A stretch of 8,091 bases of DNA, from contig DDNW01000144.1 of NCBI GenBank assembly GCA_002341345.1, positions 1 through 8,091 of the forward strand. The letters are read 5' to 3'. The stretch's first letter is position 1. Every line of letters begins with the position of its first letter. The position numbers and the translations under genes are program-made. The notes under the pieces are model-generated. The model had not been told where the DNA came from. It was given only the letters and a program-made list of their open reading frames with translations, and ran no database searches. This document shows positions 1-5,588 of this stretch, one piece after another. Source of the stretch: Erythrobacter sp. UBA2510 (lineage in GTDB: Bacteria > Pseudomonadota > Alphaproteobacteria > Sphingomonadales > Sphingomonadaceae).

Positions 1-506
<506 letters not shown>

Positions 507-546
507 TTATGCCTTTCGGAAAATGGGCGGGGCCAGCCTGAGCGCC

Positions 547-1104
547 TTAGGCGCTCTTCATAGCCTGAGAAAGCGAGTTGAGACGGGTGCGGATCGAACT
601 GTCGATCCGCTTGGAACCAATGGTGACGACCAGACCGCCGAGCAGCGACGGATCGACGCGCGAGGTCAGCTTGACCGTGCGGCCTTCGCGGGCGCGCAGG
701 CGCTGTTCGAGCTCGGCCAGCTGGGTGTCGGTCAGGGCATGGGCGCTGGCGACTTCGGCCGAAACCTCGCCACGTTGGGCGGCGGCGATGGCGAAGAAGG
801 CGCGAATCATGCCCGAAAGAGCGGACAGGCGACGGTTTTCTGCCAGGACGCCGAGGAAATTCGCGGTGAGCTGCGCGAGACCGAGATATTCAGCGAGGCC
901 GGTCATGACCTTGCCCAGCGCCTCACGCGAGATTTCCGGGTTCGCGATCAAGGCGCGAAGGTCTTCCGATTCGGCAAGCGCCGCATCGAGCTTGCCGAGA
1001 TCGGACTCGACGGCGGTTACCGTCCCCGCTTCACTTGCGAGGTCGAACAGGGCTGCTGCATAACGCCCTGGCAGGCTGGCCTGAATACCGGCGGAAAGCT
1101 CCAC
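547..1104 (-). CDS. atpH: F1 ATP synthase subunit delta
   Basis: From the GTG at 1102-1104 the protein is 185 residues, close to the usual 180 or so. It opens [20 protein letters not shown], followed by the helical N-terminal domain (with [13 protein letters not shown] near residue 55 and [12 protein letters not shown] near 82). It ends with the OSCP/delta signature region, [20 protein letters not shown] at residues 151-170. Delta sits on top of the alpha3-beta3 head and links it to the peripheral stalk. A TTG at 1129-1131 would add nine residues (194 aa). I prefer the GTG because a strong GAAGGGAA Shine-Dalgarno lies nine bases before it, the extra residues (MSTRREHSR) are unlike the family, and no ribosome site precedes the TTG. 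The stop is TAA. It is the first gene of the atp operon, with atpA 40 bases downstream. Confidence 0.95.
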   Translation of the reverse strand: MELSAGIQASLPGRYAAALFDLASEAGTVTAVESDLGKLDAALAESEDLRALIANPEISREALGKVMTGLAEYLGLAQLTANFLGVLAENRRLSALSGMIRAFFAIAAAQRGEVSAEVASAHALTDTQLAELEQRLRAREGRTVKLTSRVDPSLLGGLVVTIGSKRIDSSIRTRLNSLSQAMKSA

Positions 1105-1113
1105 GCGCGAATG

Positions 1114-1121
1114 TTCCCTTC
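1114..1121 (-). promoter_or_regulatory. Ribosome binding site that decides the atpH start
   Basis: On the minus strand this reads GAAGGGAA and ends nine bases before the GTG at 1102-1104. It lies inside the reading frame if the upstream TTG (1129-1131) is used, so it supports the shorter protein. Confidence 0.6.
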
Positions 1122-1140
1122 GGGTCGACAAAAACGTCAG

Positions 1141-1169
1141 ATTTAACCCACCAAGAAAGTACGCACCAA
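1141..1169 (-). promoter_or_regulatory. Candidate sigma-70 type promoter of the atp operon
   Basis: On the minus strand a TTGGTG box (1164-1169) is followed, after exactly 17 bases, by TTAAAT (1141-1146). These match the -35 and -10 consensus at 3 and 4 of 6 positions, so the call is modest. The predicted transcript start near 1134 would leave a leader of about 30 bases containing the atpH Shine-Dalgarno. The geometry and the position in the only gap upstream of atpH support it. Confidence 0.35.
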
Positions 1170-1200
1170 AGGGGCATCCCGGCAGGCTGGCGCGCGCCTA

Positions 1201-1221
1201 GCATCGGGTCGGCAGCGATGC
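1201..1221. repeat. Short inverted repeat between protease gene and atpH
   Basis: GCATCG (1201-1206) and CGATGC (1216-1221) are perfect 6-base arms around a 9-base loop. It lies 42 bases past the protease stop codon on the minus strand. No T run follows, so it is at best a weak terminator or RNA-end hairpin for the protease gene. Confidence 0.25.
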
Positions 1222-1255
1222 AAGCCGCGCCGGGGGAAATGCCGGGTTCGGGTGA

Positions 1256-1276
1256 TTAGTCTTTAGTCTTTAGTCT
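1256..1276. repeat. Three perfect tandem copies of heptamer TTAGTCT over the protease stop codon
   Basis: The plus strand carries TTAGTCT at 1256-1262, 1263-1269 and 1270-1276. On the minus strand each copy reads AGACTAA. The middle copy supplies the TAA stop of the protease gene at 1263-1265. Because 7 is not a multiple of 3, the three TAA triplets fall in all three minus-strand frames, so translation is closed in every frame here. Confidence 0.9.
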
Positions 1277-2831
1277 CAGGCCCGTCGGTAGCGGTACTGC
1301 AGGTATAGACGAGGCGCTCGTTCGGGCGGCCGGGCAGCTGCGAGAGAATCATCTGCTGACGACTGCCGAGTTCACGTGCCCCCTCTTCGTCGATACCGCA
1401 TTGCGGCGCCTCATACTGGCCGCGAGTAGCGCGCGCTTTGGTCATGGCTTCACGATCGAGCAGATAGCGTTCGACGACATATTCGCGTGCCTGCGGATCG
1501 AAACTGTTGACCGACACGGCATCTTCTTCGGACGGAACGAGCACGCGCGACCAGTCGCCACTATAAAGGCCATATTGCGTGCGGCCATTGGCACAGCCCT
1601 GATCGGCCCATTCGAACGACAGCTCTTCTGCCGGGGCGGAAACGACGCGGCTGCGCTGCGTGTCGAGCACGCATATCATCGTGCCTGCCGACGAGGGCAT
1701 GGCAATCGGCCCGGTGTCGTTGCCCTGCTGTTCGTCGTGCAGCGAATCCTCGACCCGCGTCTCGATCTCGCCGAAGCCCGGACGTGTGACCCAGGCGGCC
1801 AGCGCAATGCCCAGCGCAGCCAGCGCGGCGGCACCCGCGAAGGCGCGCTCGCGTCGATGTCCCTGACGGTGAAAGGTGACGGCCAGCCCGCCAAGGCCCG
1901 CGCCGAGCGCCAGCATCAGGAAGGCAAGTCCCATGGCATTGGCGCGCTCGTCCATCACTGCGAACGTAAACTGGCGGCGCAATTCCTCACTCCGGCGAGC
2001 GAGCGCGGCTTCGGTCTCGGCAGCCTCGGCAGCCGCATCGGCCTGTCGCTGCATCTCTCGGGCACGCTCCTGTGCCTCCAGATCGTCGAGCGAACGGCAG
2101 GGCAGCGAATTGATCCGTGCACTCACGCCATTGGCACGCAGGAAGGGCAGGATCTCGCGGGTCGAGACCGCGAAGAAGAACTCCGCATCGGTGCCTGCGC
2201 TCTCGGCTCCGAAGGAATTGACGCCAAGCACGCGGCCACATTGGTCGACCAGCGGCCCGCCGCTGTTGCCGCGTGCGATCGGCGCGGTGTGGAGCAGCGT
2301 ATCGAATTCGCGGCTCGGGCGGCGGCCAGACAGGAAGCCCTGGCTGGTGACAGGCGGCTGGGCCTGGAAAATGTCCGCCATGTCGAGGCCCTGTGCCATG
2401 TCGACATTCATCGGATAGCCGATGGAGGTGACCGTGCCGCTCACCGAATCGGGATTGCCCGCAATCGTCAGCGGAGCGAGACGTAAGGGGCTGGTGGTGG
2501 CCAGCAGCGCGAGGTCGTTACGCTCCGACACGGCGACGACGCGCGCATAGACCGCGCTGCCTGCGTCCGAGGGCACGATGCCGATCGACAGGCGGCTGTC
2601 GTCGATCGCCTCGCGCACGACATGGGCGTTGGTCAGGATCGTTTCCGAACCGACGGCAAAGCCGCTGCCGTGCGAAACGGCGAAGATTTCCTCCCCGTCG
2701 CGCCCGATCACCACGATTCGCACGACCCCGCGCGCGGCGGCATCGATATCGGCCTGATCGGCAAGGGCAGTGCCGGGCAGCGCCAGCAGCGCAGCGAGCA
2801 GGGCGGCGAAAAGCAGGAAGAAGCGGTTCAT
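1263..2831 (-). CDS. Membrane-anchored periplasmic trypsin-like serine protease
   Basis: The 522-residue product starts with a signal peptide (hydrophobic core about 4-20, likely cut after ALA at 24). A chymotrypsin-fold (Trypsin_2 / HtrA-like) domain follows at about 30-235, with the triad His70 (TNAHVV), Asp106 (NDLALL) and Ser190 (GNSGGPL). No PDZ domain is visible. Residues 247-288 are rich in Ala, Glu and Arg and look like a coiled coil. Two hydrophobic segments follow, about 299-320 and 329-348, joined by a basic loop (HRQGHRRER). By the positive-inside rule they form a hairpin that puts both the protease and the C-terminal domain in the periplasm. The C-terminal domain (about 355-522) has four cysteines (387, 413, 478, 511) that could form disulfides; I do not recognise it. 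Start: a GGAGGA lies 18 bases before the ATG, too far for a normal ribosome site, so initiation is uncertain. Substrate unknown; periplasmic quality control or signalling is inference. Confidence 0.88.
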   Translation of the reverse strand: MNRFFLLFAALLAALLALPGTALADQADIDAAARGVVRIVVIGRDGEEIFAVSHGSGFAVGSETILTNAHVVREAIDDSRLSIGIVPSDAGSAVYARVVAVSERNDLALLATTSPLRLAPLTIAGNPDSVSGTVTSIGYPMNVDMAQGLDMADIFQAQPPVTSQGFLSGRRPSREFDTLLHTAPIARGNSGGPLVDQCGRVLGVNSFGAESAGTDAEFFFAVSTREILPFLRANGVSARINSLPCRSLDDLEAQERAREMQRQADAAAEAAETEAALARRSEELRRQFTFAVMDERANAMGLAFLMLALGAGLGGLAVTFHRQGHRRERAFAGAAALAALGIALAAWVTRPGFGEIETRVEDSLHDEQQGNDTGPIAMPSSAGTMICVLDTQRSRVVSAPAEELSFEWADQGCANGRTQYGLYSGDWSRVLVPSEEDAVSVNSFDPQAREYVVERYLLDREAMTKARATRGQYEAPQCGIDEEGARELGSRQQMILSQLPGRPNERLVYTCSTATDGPETKD

Positions 2832-2912
2832 TGGCCGCGTGTTTATTGGTCCTCCACTTTGACCGCAAGGCGCGGGATGATTCGAGGGACAGGAAAGGCT
2901 AGGACAAGTGCC
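2832..2912. promoter_or_regulatory. Divergent promoter region between the protease gene and ada
   Basis: These 81 bases must hold the start signals of both divergent genes. On the plus strand TTGACC (2859-2864) matches the -35 consensus at 5 of 6 positions, but no convincing -10 box follows at normal spacing. GCAA at 2865-2868, with ACT six bases upstream (2856-2858), loosely resembles the AAT-N6-GCAA layout of the Escherichia coli ada operator as I recall it. Both are weak. The ada Shine-Dalgarno AGGA is at 2901-2904. Confidence 0.35.
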
Positions 2913-3965
2913 ATGAGCAAGGACATTGCCCTTACCGACGATCAGGCCTGGGCGGCGGTTTTGCGCCGTGACCGGTCATGCGACGGGCAATTCGTTACCG
3001 GCGTTCTGTCCACTGGCATTTATTGTCGCCCCTCCTGCGCGGCGCGGCATCCCGCACGCAGGAACGTCCGCTTCTTTGCTAATGGAGAGCTGGCGCGCGC
3101 GGCGGGCCTGCGACCCTGCAAACGTTGCCACCCGGACGATATGGCCCGCGAGACGTCGGCGGTGCTGGCGGCCATCGACGCGATCAGGTCGGGGGAGGGG
3201 GATAGTCTGGCCGACCTTGCCGCGATCACCGGCTATGCACCGACCCATTTCCAGCGTCTCTTCAAACGCGCCACCGGCCTCTCGCCCGCCGCCTATGCCC
3301 GCGCGCTGCGCGATGAGCGGGCGCGCGAGATATTGGGCGGGGCCGCGCGGGTCAGCCACGCCATATATGATGCAGGCTATGAGGCACCGAGCCGCTTCTA
3401 TGCCGCGATGGAGGGACGGATGGGCATGAGTCCCAGTGCATGGAAGGACGGCGGGCGCGGCGTACGGATCGCCTTTGCGATTGTACAGACGACGCTGGGT
3501 CCGATGCTGGTCGCGGCCACGGACAAGGGCGTGTGCCGCCTGTCGTTCAACGAAGGCGAGGCTGAATTGCGCGCCCGCTTCCCGGAGGCCGATCTGGTCG
3601 CGGGCGATGCAGATTTTACCGCACTGCTCGCCCGCGTAATCGCGGCGGTCGAAGTGCCGGGCAGCGATCCCCATATTCCGCTCGATGTGCGCGGAACGGC
3701 TTTTCAGGAGCGGATCTGGCAGGAATTGCGACGCATACCGTCTGGCGAGACGCGCAGCTATGCGCAATTGGCGGCGGCGGCGGGCAGGCCAAGGGCGGTA
3801 CGCGCGGCGGGTAGTGCCAACGGGGCCAATAATGTCGCGGTGCTGATCCCGTGCCATCGCGTGATCCGCAGCGATGGCAGTACGGGGGGTTATGCCTATG
3901 GCACGGCAATCAAGGAAGAATTGCTCCATCGCGAACGCGCTTCGGACGCAAGCGACCGCGATTGA
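2913..3965 (+). CDS. ada: Bifunctional DNA alkylation repair protein and regulator Ada
   Basis: The 350-residue protein has the full Ada layout (E. coli Ada is 354). The N-terminal zinc domain carries Cys38, Cys42, Cys69 and Cys72 (YCRPSC and PCKRC), the same numbering as E. coli. There Cys38 takes methyl groups from phosphotriesters and switches Ada into an activator. An AraC-type helix-turn-helix follows at about 98-180 (LADLAAITGYAPTHFQRLF). The C-terminal O6-alkylguanine transferase domain (about 186-345) has the acceptor Cys314 in IPCHRV and the likely arginine finger Arg297 (RAVRAAG). Odd point: the motif after the active site is GGYAYG, where YRWG is typical. Start: ATG at 2913 with AGGA eight bases upstream; the frame stays open to 2622, but the protein beyond this ATG is antisense to the protease gene and unlike Ada. 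No alkB or alkA is adjacent. Autoregulation by methylated Ada is expected from the family. Confidence 0.96.
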   Translation: MSKDIALTDDQAWAAVLRRDRSCDGQFVTGVLSTGIYCRPSCAARHPARRNVRFFANGELARAAGLRPCKRCHPDDMARETSAVLAAIDAIRSGEGDSLADLAAITGYAPTHFQRLFKRATGLSPAAYARALRDERAREILGGAARVSHAIYDAGYEAPSRFYAAMEGRMGMSPSAWKDGGRGVRIAFAIVQTTLGPMLVAATDKGVCRLSFNEGEAELRARFPEADLVAGDADFTALLARVIAAVEVPGSDPHIPLDVRGTAFQERIWQELRRIPSGETRSYAQLAAAAGRPRAVRAAGSANGANNVAVLIPCHRVIRSDGSTGGYAYGTAIKEELLHRERASDASDRD

Positions 3966-3975
3966 AACGCAATGC

Positions 3976-4007
3976 CCTTCCCCCCTTGGGTCGTAAAGAG
4001 GGGAAGG
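3976..4007. terminator. Hairpin between convergent ada and fasciclin genes
   Basis: CCTTCCCC (3976-3983) pairs with GGGGAAGG (4000-4007). After one C/A mismatch the stem continues CTT (3985-3987) with AAG (3996-3998), leaving an 8-base loop. It lies 10 bases after the ada stop and 28 bases beyond the fasciclin stop, so it could serve both strands. Neither side has a clear T run, so it may be a weak or factor-assisted terminator. Confidence 0.5.
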
Positions 4008-4035
4008 ACAAGCTGCGTATTTCGTAAGGCTGGGA

Positions 4036-4569
4036 TCAGCCCGGCAGTGAGACCGCGTCGGTTACATGGATCACGCCATTCGAAGCGCCCAGATCGGCCG
4101 CGACCACGGTGGCGGTGCCGCCATTCGCATCGGTCAGGATAACATTGCCGTCTGACAGGCTGGCGGTCAGCGTACCGCCCTGAAGCGTAGTCAACTCGGC
4201 CGTACCGCCATTGTCGGCGATCATCTTGACCAGATCGCTACTCGACACGGCGCCCGCAACGACGTGATAGGTCAGTACGCTCTGCAATTGGCCCTGGTTC
4301 TCGGGCAGAAGCAGCGTATCGACCGTGCCTGCGGGCAGAGCGCCGAAGGCGGCGTCGGTCGGGGCGAAGACCGTCAGCGGGCCATCGCCCGACAGCGCGT
4401 CGACCAGACCGGCGGCCTTCACTGCGGCGACCAGCGTTTCGTGGTCGGCCGAGCCGATGGCGGTTTCGACGATCGAGGCGGTCTGTTCGTGGCCCGACGC
4501 GTGATGACCGGCAAGAGCGGGGGCGGATACGCCCAGCAGGGCGGCGGCAAGAATGGGGGTCAGTTTCAT
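4036..4569 (-). CDS. Exported single-domain fasciclin (FAS1) protein
   Basis: From the ATG at 4567-4569 the protein is 177 residues. Residues 1-20 (MKLTPILAAALLGVSAPALA) are a signal peptide with an AxA cleavage site. The mature protein begins with a short histidine-bearing stretch (GHHASGHEQ), then one FAS1 domain. The H1 motif is LTVFAPTDAAF (65-75), the middle has LTYHVVAG (99-106), and the H2-like end is NGVIHVTDAVSLP (164-176). FAS1 domains are linked to adhesion and surface roles, but the exact function here is unknown. An upstream ATG (4609-4611) would add 14 residues before the signal peptide. I reject it because AAAGGA sits seven bases before the chosen ATG. The gene converges on ada and is separated from the LOV gene by a terminator, so it probably has its own promoter. 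From memory, a fasciclin gene is in the RpoE singlet-oxygen regulon of Rhodobacter sphaeroides, which would suit this neighbourhood. Confidence 0.93.
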   Translation of the reverse strand: MKLTPILAAALLGVSAPALAGHHASGHEQTASIVETAIGSADHETLVAAVKAAGLVDALSGDGPLTVFAPTDAAFGALPAGTVDTLLLPENQGQLQSVLTYHVVAGAVSSSDLVKMIADNGGTAELTTLQGGTLTASLSDGNVILTDANGGTATVVAADLGASNGVIHVTDAVSLPG

Positions 4570-4711
4570 TGTCAGATCCTTTGGGGGCATGGCTCTCAAC
4601 GTGAGTGGCAATCGACATTACCTCGATGCCAGCACCAAGCTGGGAACCGGGCGATCCTCCCTCAACCTGACCTTTGGGGCATGTGCCGGCCTGTTGTCCG
4701 GCAGGCTTCCG

Positions 4712-4747
4712 ACAAACAAAAGGCCCGGCGCGCGAACGCACCGGGCC
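4712..4747 (-). terminator. Intrinsic terminator downstream of the LOV gene
   Basis: As minus-strand RNA, GGCCCGG (4741-4747) pairs with CCGGGCC (4722-4728). A U-G wobble and a GCG/CGC pair extend this to 11 pairs closed by a UUCG tetraloop. The stem is followed at once by TTTTGTTTGT (4712-4721). On the plus strand the wobble becomes a C/A mismatch and the T run comes seven bases later, so the minus strand is the intended direction. It lies 148 bases past the LOV stop and would end the photolyase-LOV transcript before the fasciclin gene. Confidence 0.8.
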
Positions 4748-4791
4748 ATGAAGGTTTTTAGTGAGGGCCGGGGAAACGGAGGGGGATGGGA

Positions 4792-4828
4792 ACCGGCCTT
4801 GTCATTGCTTATGAGCAATTGGGCCGGT
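4792..4828. repeat. Nested inverted repeat in the LOV gene 3' region
   Basis: Outer arms ACCGGCC (4792-4798) and GGCCGGT (4822-4828) are perfect 7-base complements. Inside them ATTGCT (4804-4809) and AGCAAT (4814-4819) form a second perfect stem around a 4-base loop. An internal loop of 5 and 2 bases separates the stems. It would fold on either strand. There is no T run, so it is not a simple terminator; an RNA-stabilising 3' structure, a small-RNA stem or a leader structure are options. Confidence 0.7.
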
Positions 4829-4835
4829 GATGCAT
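4809..4835 (-). other. Possible eight-codon leader ORF (weak)
   Basis: On the minus strand an ATG (4833-4835) opens MHHRPNCS and stops at TAA (4809-4811). An AAGGGA Shine-Dalgarno (4841-4846) lies five bases upstream. The ORF overlaps one side of the nested inverted repeat and lies 62 bases before the terminator. Such a short ORF can arise by chance; the good ribosome site and the structured surroundings are the only reasons to list it. Confidence 0.2.
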
Positions 4836-4894
4836 ACCTGTCCCTTGGTGCAGTGTAACCAGCGCGAGACCCGCTAATCGCAAAACCTGCTAGT

Positions 4895-5485
4895 CTAATA
4901 GCCTGCTTCGACCGCGATGCGGATCGCATCGGCCGAGGTTTCGACATCGAGCGCCTTCAGCAATGCCGAGCGATGCATCTTGATCGTTCGTTCGCTCAGG
5001 TCGAGATCGTGCGCAATCTGCTTGTTCAGTCGCCCGCGGGCCAGTTCGATCAGAACCTCGAGCTGGCGCGGGGTAAGCCGTTGAATCTTTTCATAGGCAT
5101 GGCGACGGCGCAGGTCGTTCGTCCGTGCGCGGGAGTCCTCGATCTCGACCTGTGAGCCGAGGAAATATTCGACCTCGCCCGCGGCATCGAAAATCGGGGC
5201 GACCATCACCGCATTGCGAAATGGCGTGCCGTCCTTCTTGAAATTCAGAATCTCGACCATGGTCGGCTGGCGCAGCCGGATTCCGGTGCGCAGCGCCTCG
5301 CTCAGCCAGGGTTCGGTGTCCGGGCCGCGCAGGAAGCGGCAATTGCGCCCGATGATTTCATCGCGACCAAAGCCGGTCAGCGCAAGGAAAGCGTCGTTGC
5401 ACGCGACGATAGGGTTGTCGGGCAGGCGCGGGTTGCTGACGACCGCCGCGATGGCGCTCGAGGCGATCAGGTCTTCCGCCGTCAC
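4895..5485 (-). CDS. LOV-HTH blue-light responsive transcription factor (EL222-like)
   Basis: The 196-residue protein joins a flavin-binding LOV (PAS) domain, about 8-116, to a LuxR-type helix-turn-helix, about 136-196. The LOV motif GRNCRFLRG (46-54) contains Cys49, the residue that forms the light-induced flavin adduct. Flavin-contacting residues are present: Asn81 (EILNFKKDG), Asn91 (FRNAV) and Gln112 (GSQVE). A charged linker (about 117-135) sits where EL222 has its J-alpha helix. The DNA-binding part is LTPRQLEVLIELARG, then LSERTIKMHRS with the recognition helix. From memory it is very close to EL222 of Erythrobacter litoralis (222 aa) but lacks about 25 N-terminal residues. In EL222, light frees the HTH so the protein dimerises on DNA and activates transcription. 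The start is GTG (5483-5485), with GGAG seven bases upstream and an in-frame stop just beyond. It follows the photolyase gene by 103 bases, so it is a natural candidate regulator of it. Confidence 0.95.
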   Translation of the reverse strand: MTAEDLIASSAIAAVVSNPRLPDNPIVACNDAFLALTGFGRDEIIGRNCRFLRGPDTEPWLSEALRTGIRLRQPTMVEILNFKKDGTPFRNAVMVAPIFDAAGEVEYFLGSQVEIEDSRARTNDLRRRHAYEKIQRLTPRQLEVLIELARGRLNKQIAHDLDLSERTIKMHRSALLKALDVETSADAIRIAVEAGY

Positions 5486-5520
5486 AGTCCCGCTCCGTCA
5501 GTCGCTGCTATCCCCATGGC

Positions 5521-5532
5521 TGCATCCATGCA
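5521..5532. promoter_or_regulatory. Candidate operator upstream of the LOV gene
   Basis: TGCATCCATGCA has perfect 5-base inverted arms (TGCAT and ATGCA) around two bases. It lies 36 bases before the LOV start codon. A second pair of arms, CATGG (5515-5519) and CCATG (5526-5530), overlaps it. Its core GCATCCATGCA recurs with one change at 7147-7157, just upstream of the photolyase gene. Binding by the LOV-HTH protein is inference. Confidence 0.4.
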
Positions 5533-5588
5533 CCGACCGGCGATACTTTTCAAATGCCTTGCCGCGGATGTCGTTGTCGCAAGCAGGC

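Larger units (their letters stand above)
4570..4894. other. Structured non-coding stretch between the fasciclin and LOV genes
   Basis: These 325 bases hold no convincing standard-length gene; the overlapping open frames on both strands have no recognisable protein content. In minus-strand order it contains the tail after the LOV stop, a small ORF candidate (4809-4835), a nested inverted repeat (4792-4828), a strong terminator (4712-4747), and a second small hairpin, TGCCGG (4684-4689) with CCGGCA (4698-4703). A fasciclin leader of about 110 bases follows. I could not find a convincing promoter for the fasciclin gene. AGGATC occurs twice on the minus strand (4575-4580 and 4653-4658) without forming a palindrome. 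Confidence 0.7.

Noticed and set aside
1401..2486. 361-residue open frame on the plus strand
   Set aside because: It lies antisense to the protease gene, whose triad and signal peptide are intact, and its composition shows no domain.
2976..3929. 317-residue open frame on the minus strand
   Set aside because: It is antisense to ada, which keeps every key residue.
4575..4658. Two AGGATC hexamers upstream of the fasciclin gene as possible LOV-HTH sites
   Set aside because: They form no dyad, one overlaps the ribosome site, and I do not recall the EL222 consensus well enough to claim a match.
4788..4793. GGAACC as an EcfG general-stress promoter element
   Set aside because: No CGTT-like -10 element follows at 16-17 bases, and no gene lies downstream on that strand.
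4618..4947. 109-residue minus-strand frame overlapping the LOV gene end and the terminator
   Set aside because: It reads straight through a strong intrinsic terminator, overlaps the LOV gene in another frame, and resembles no protein I know.
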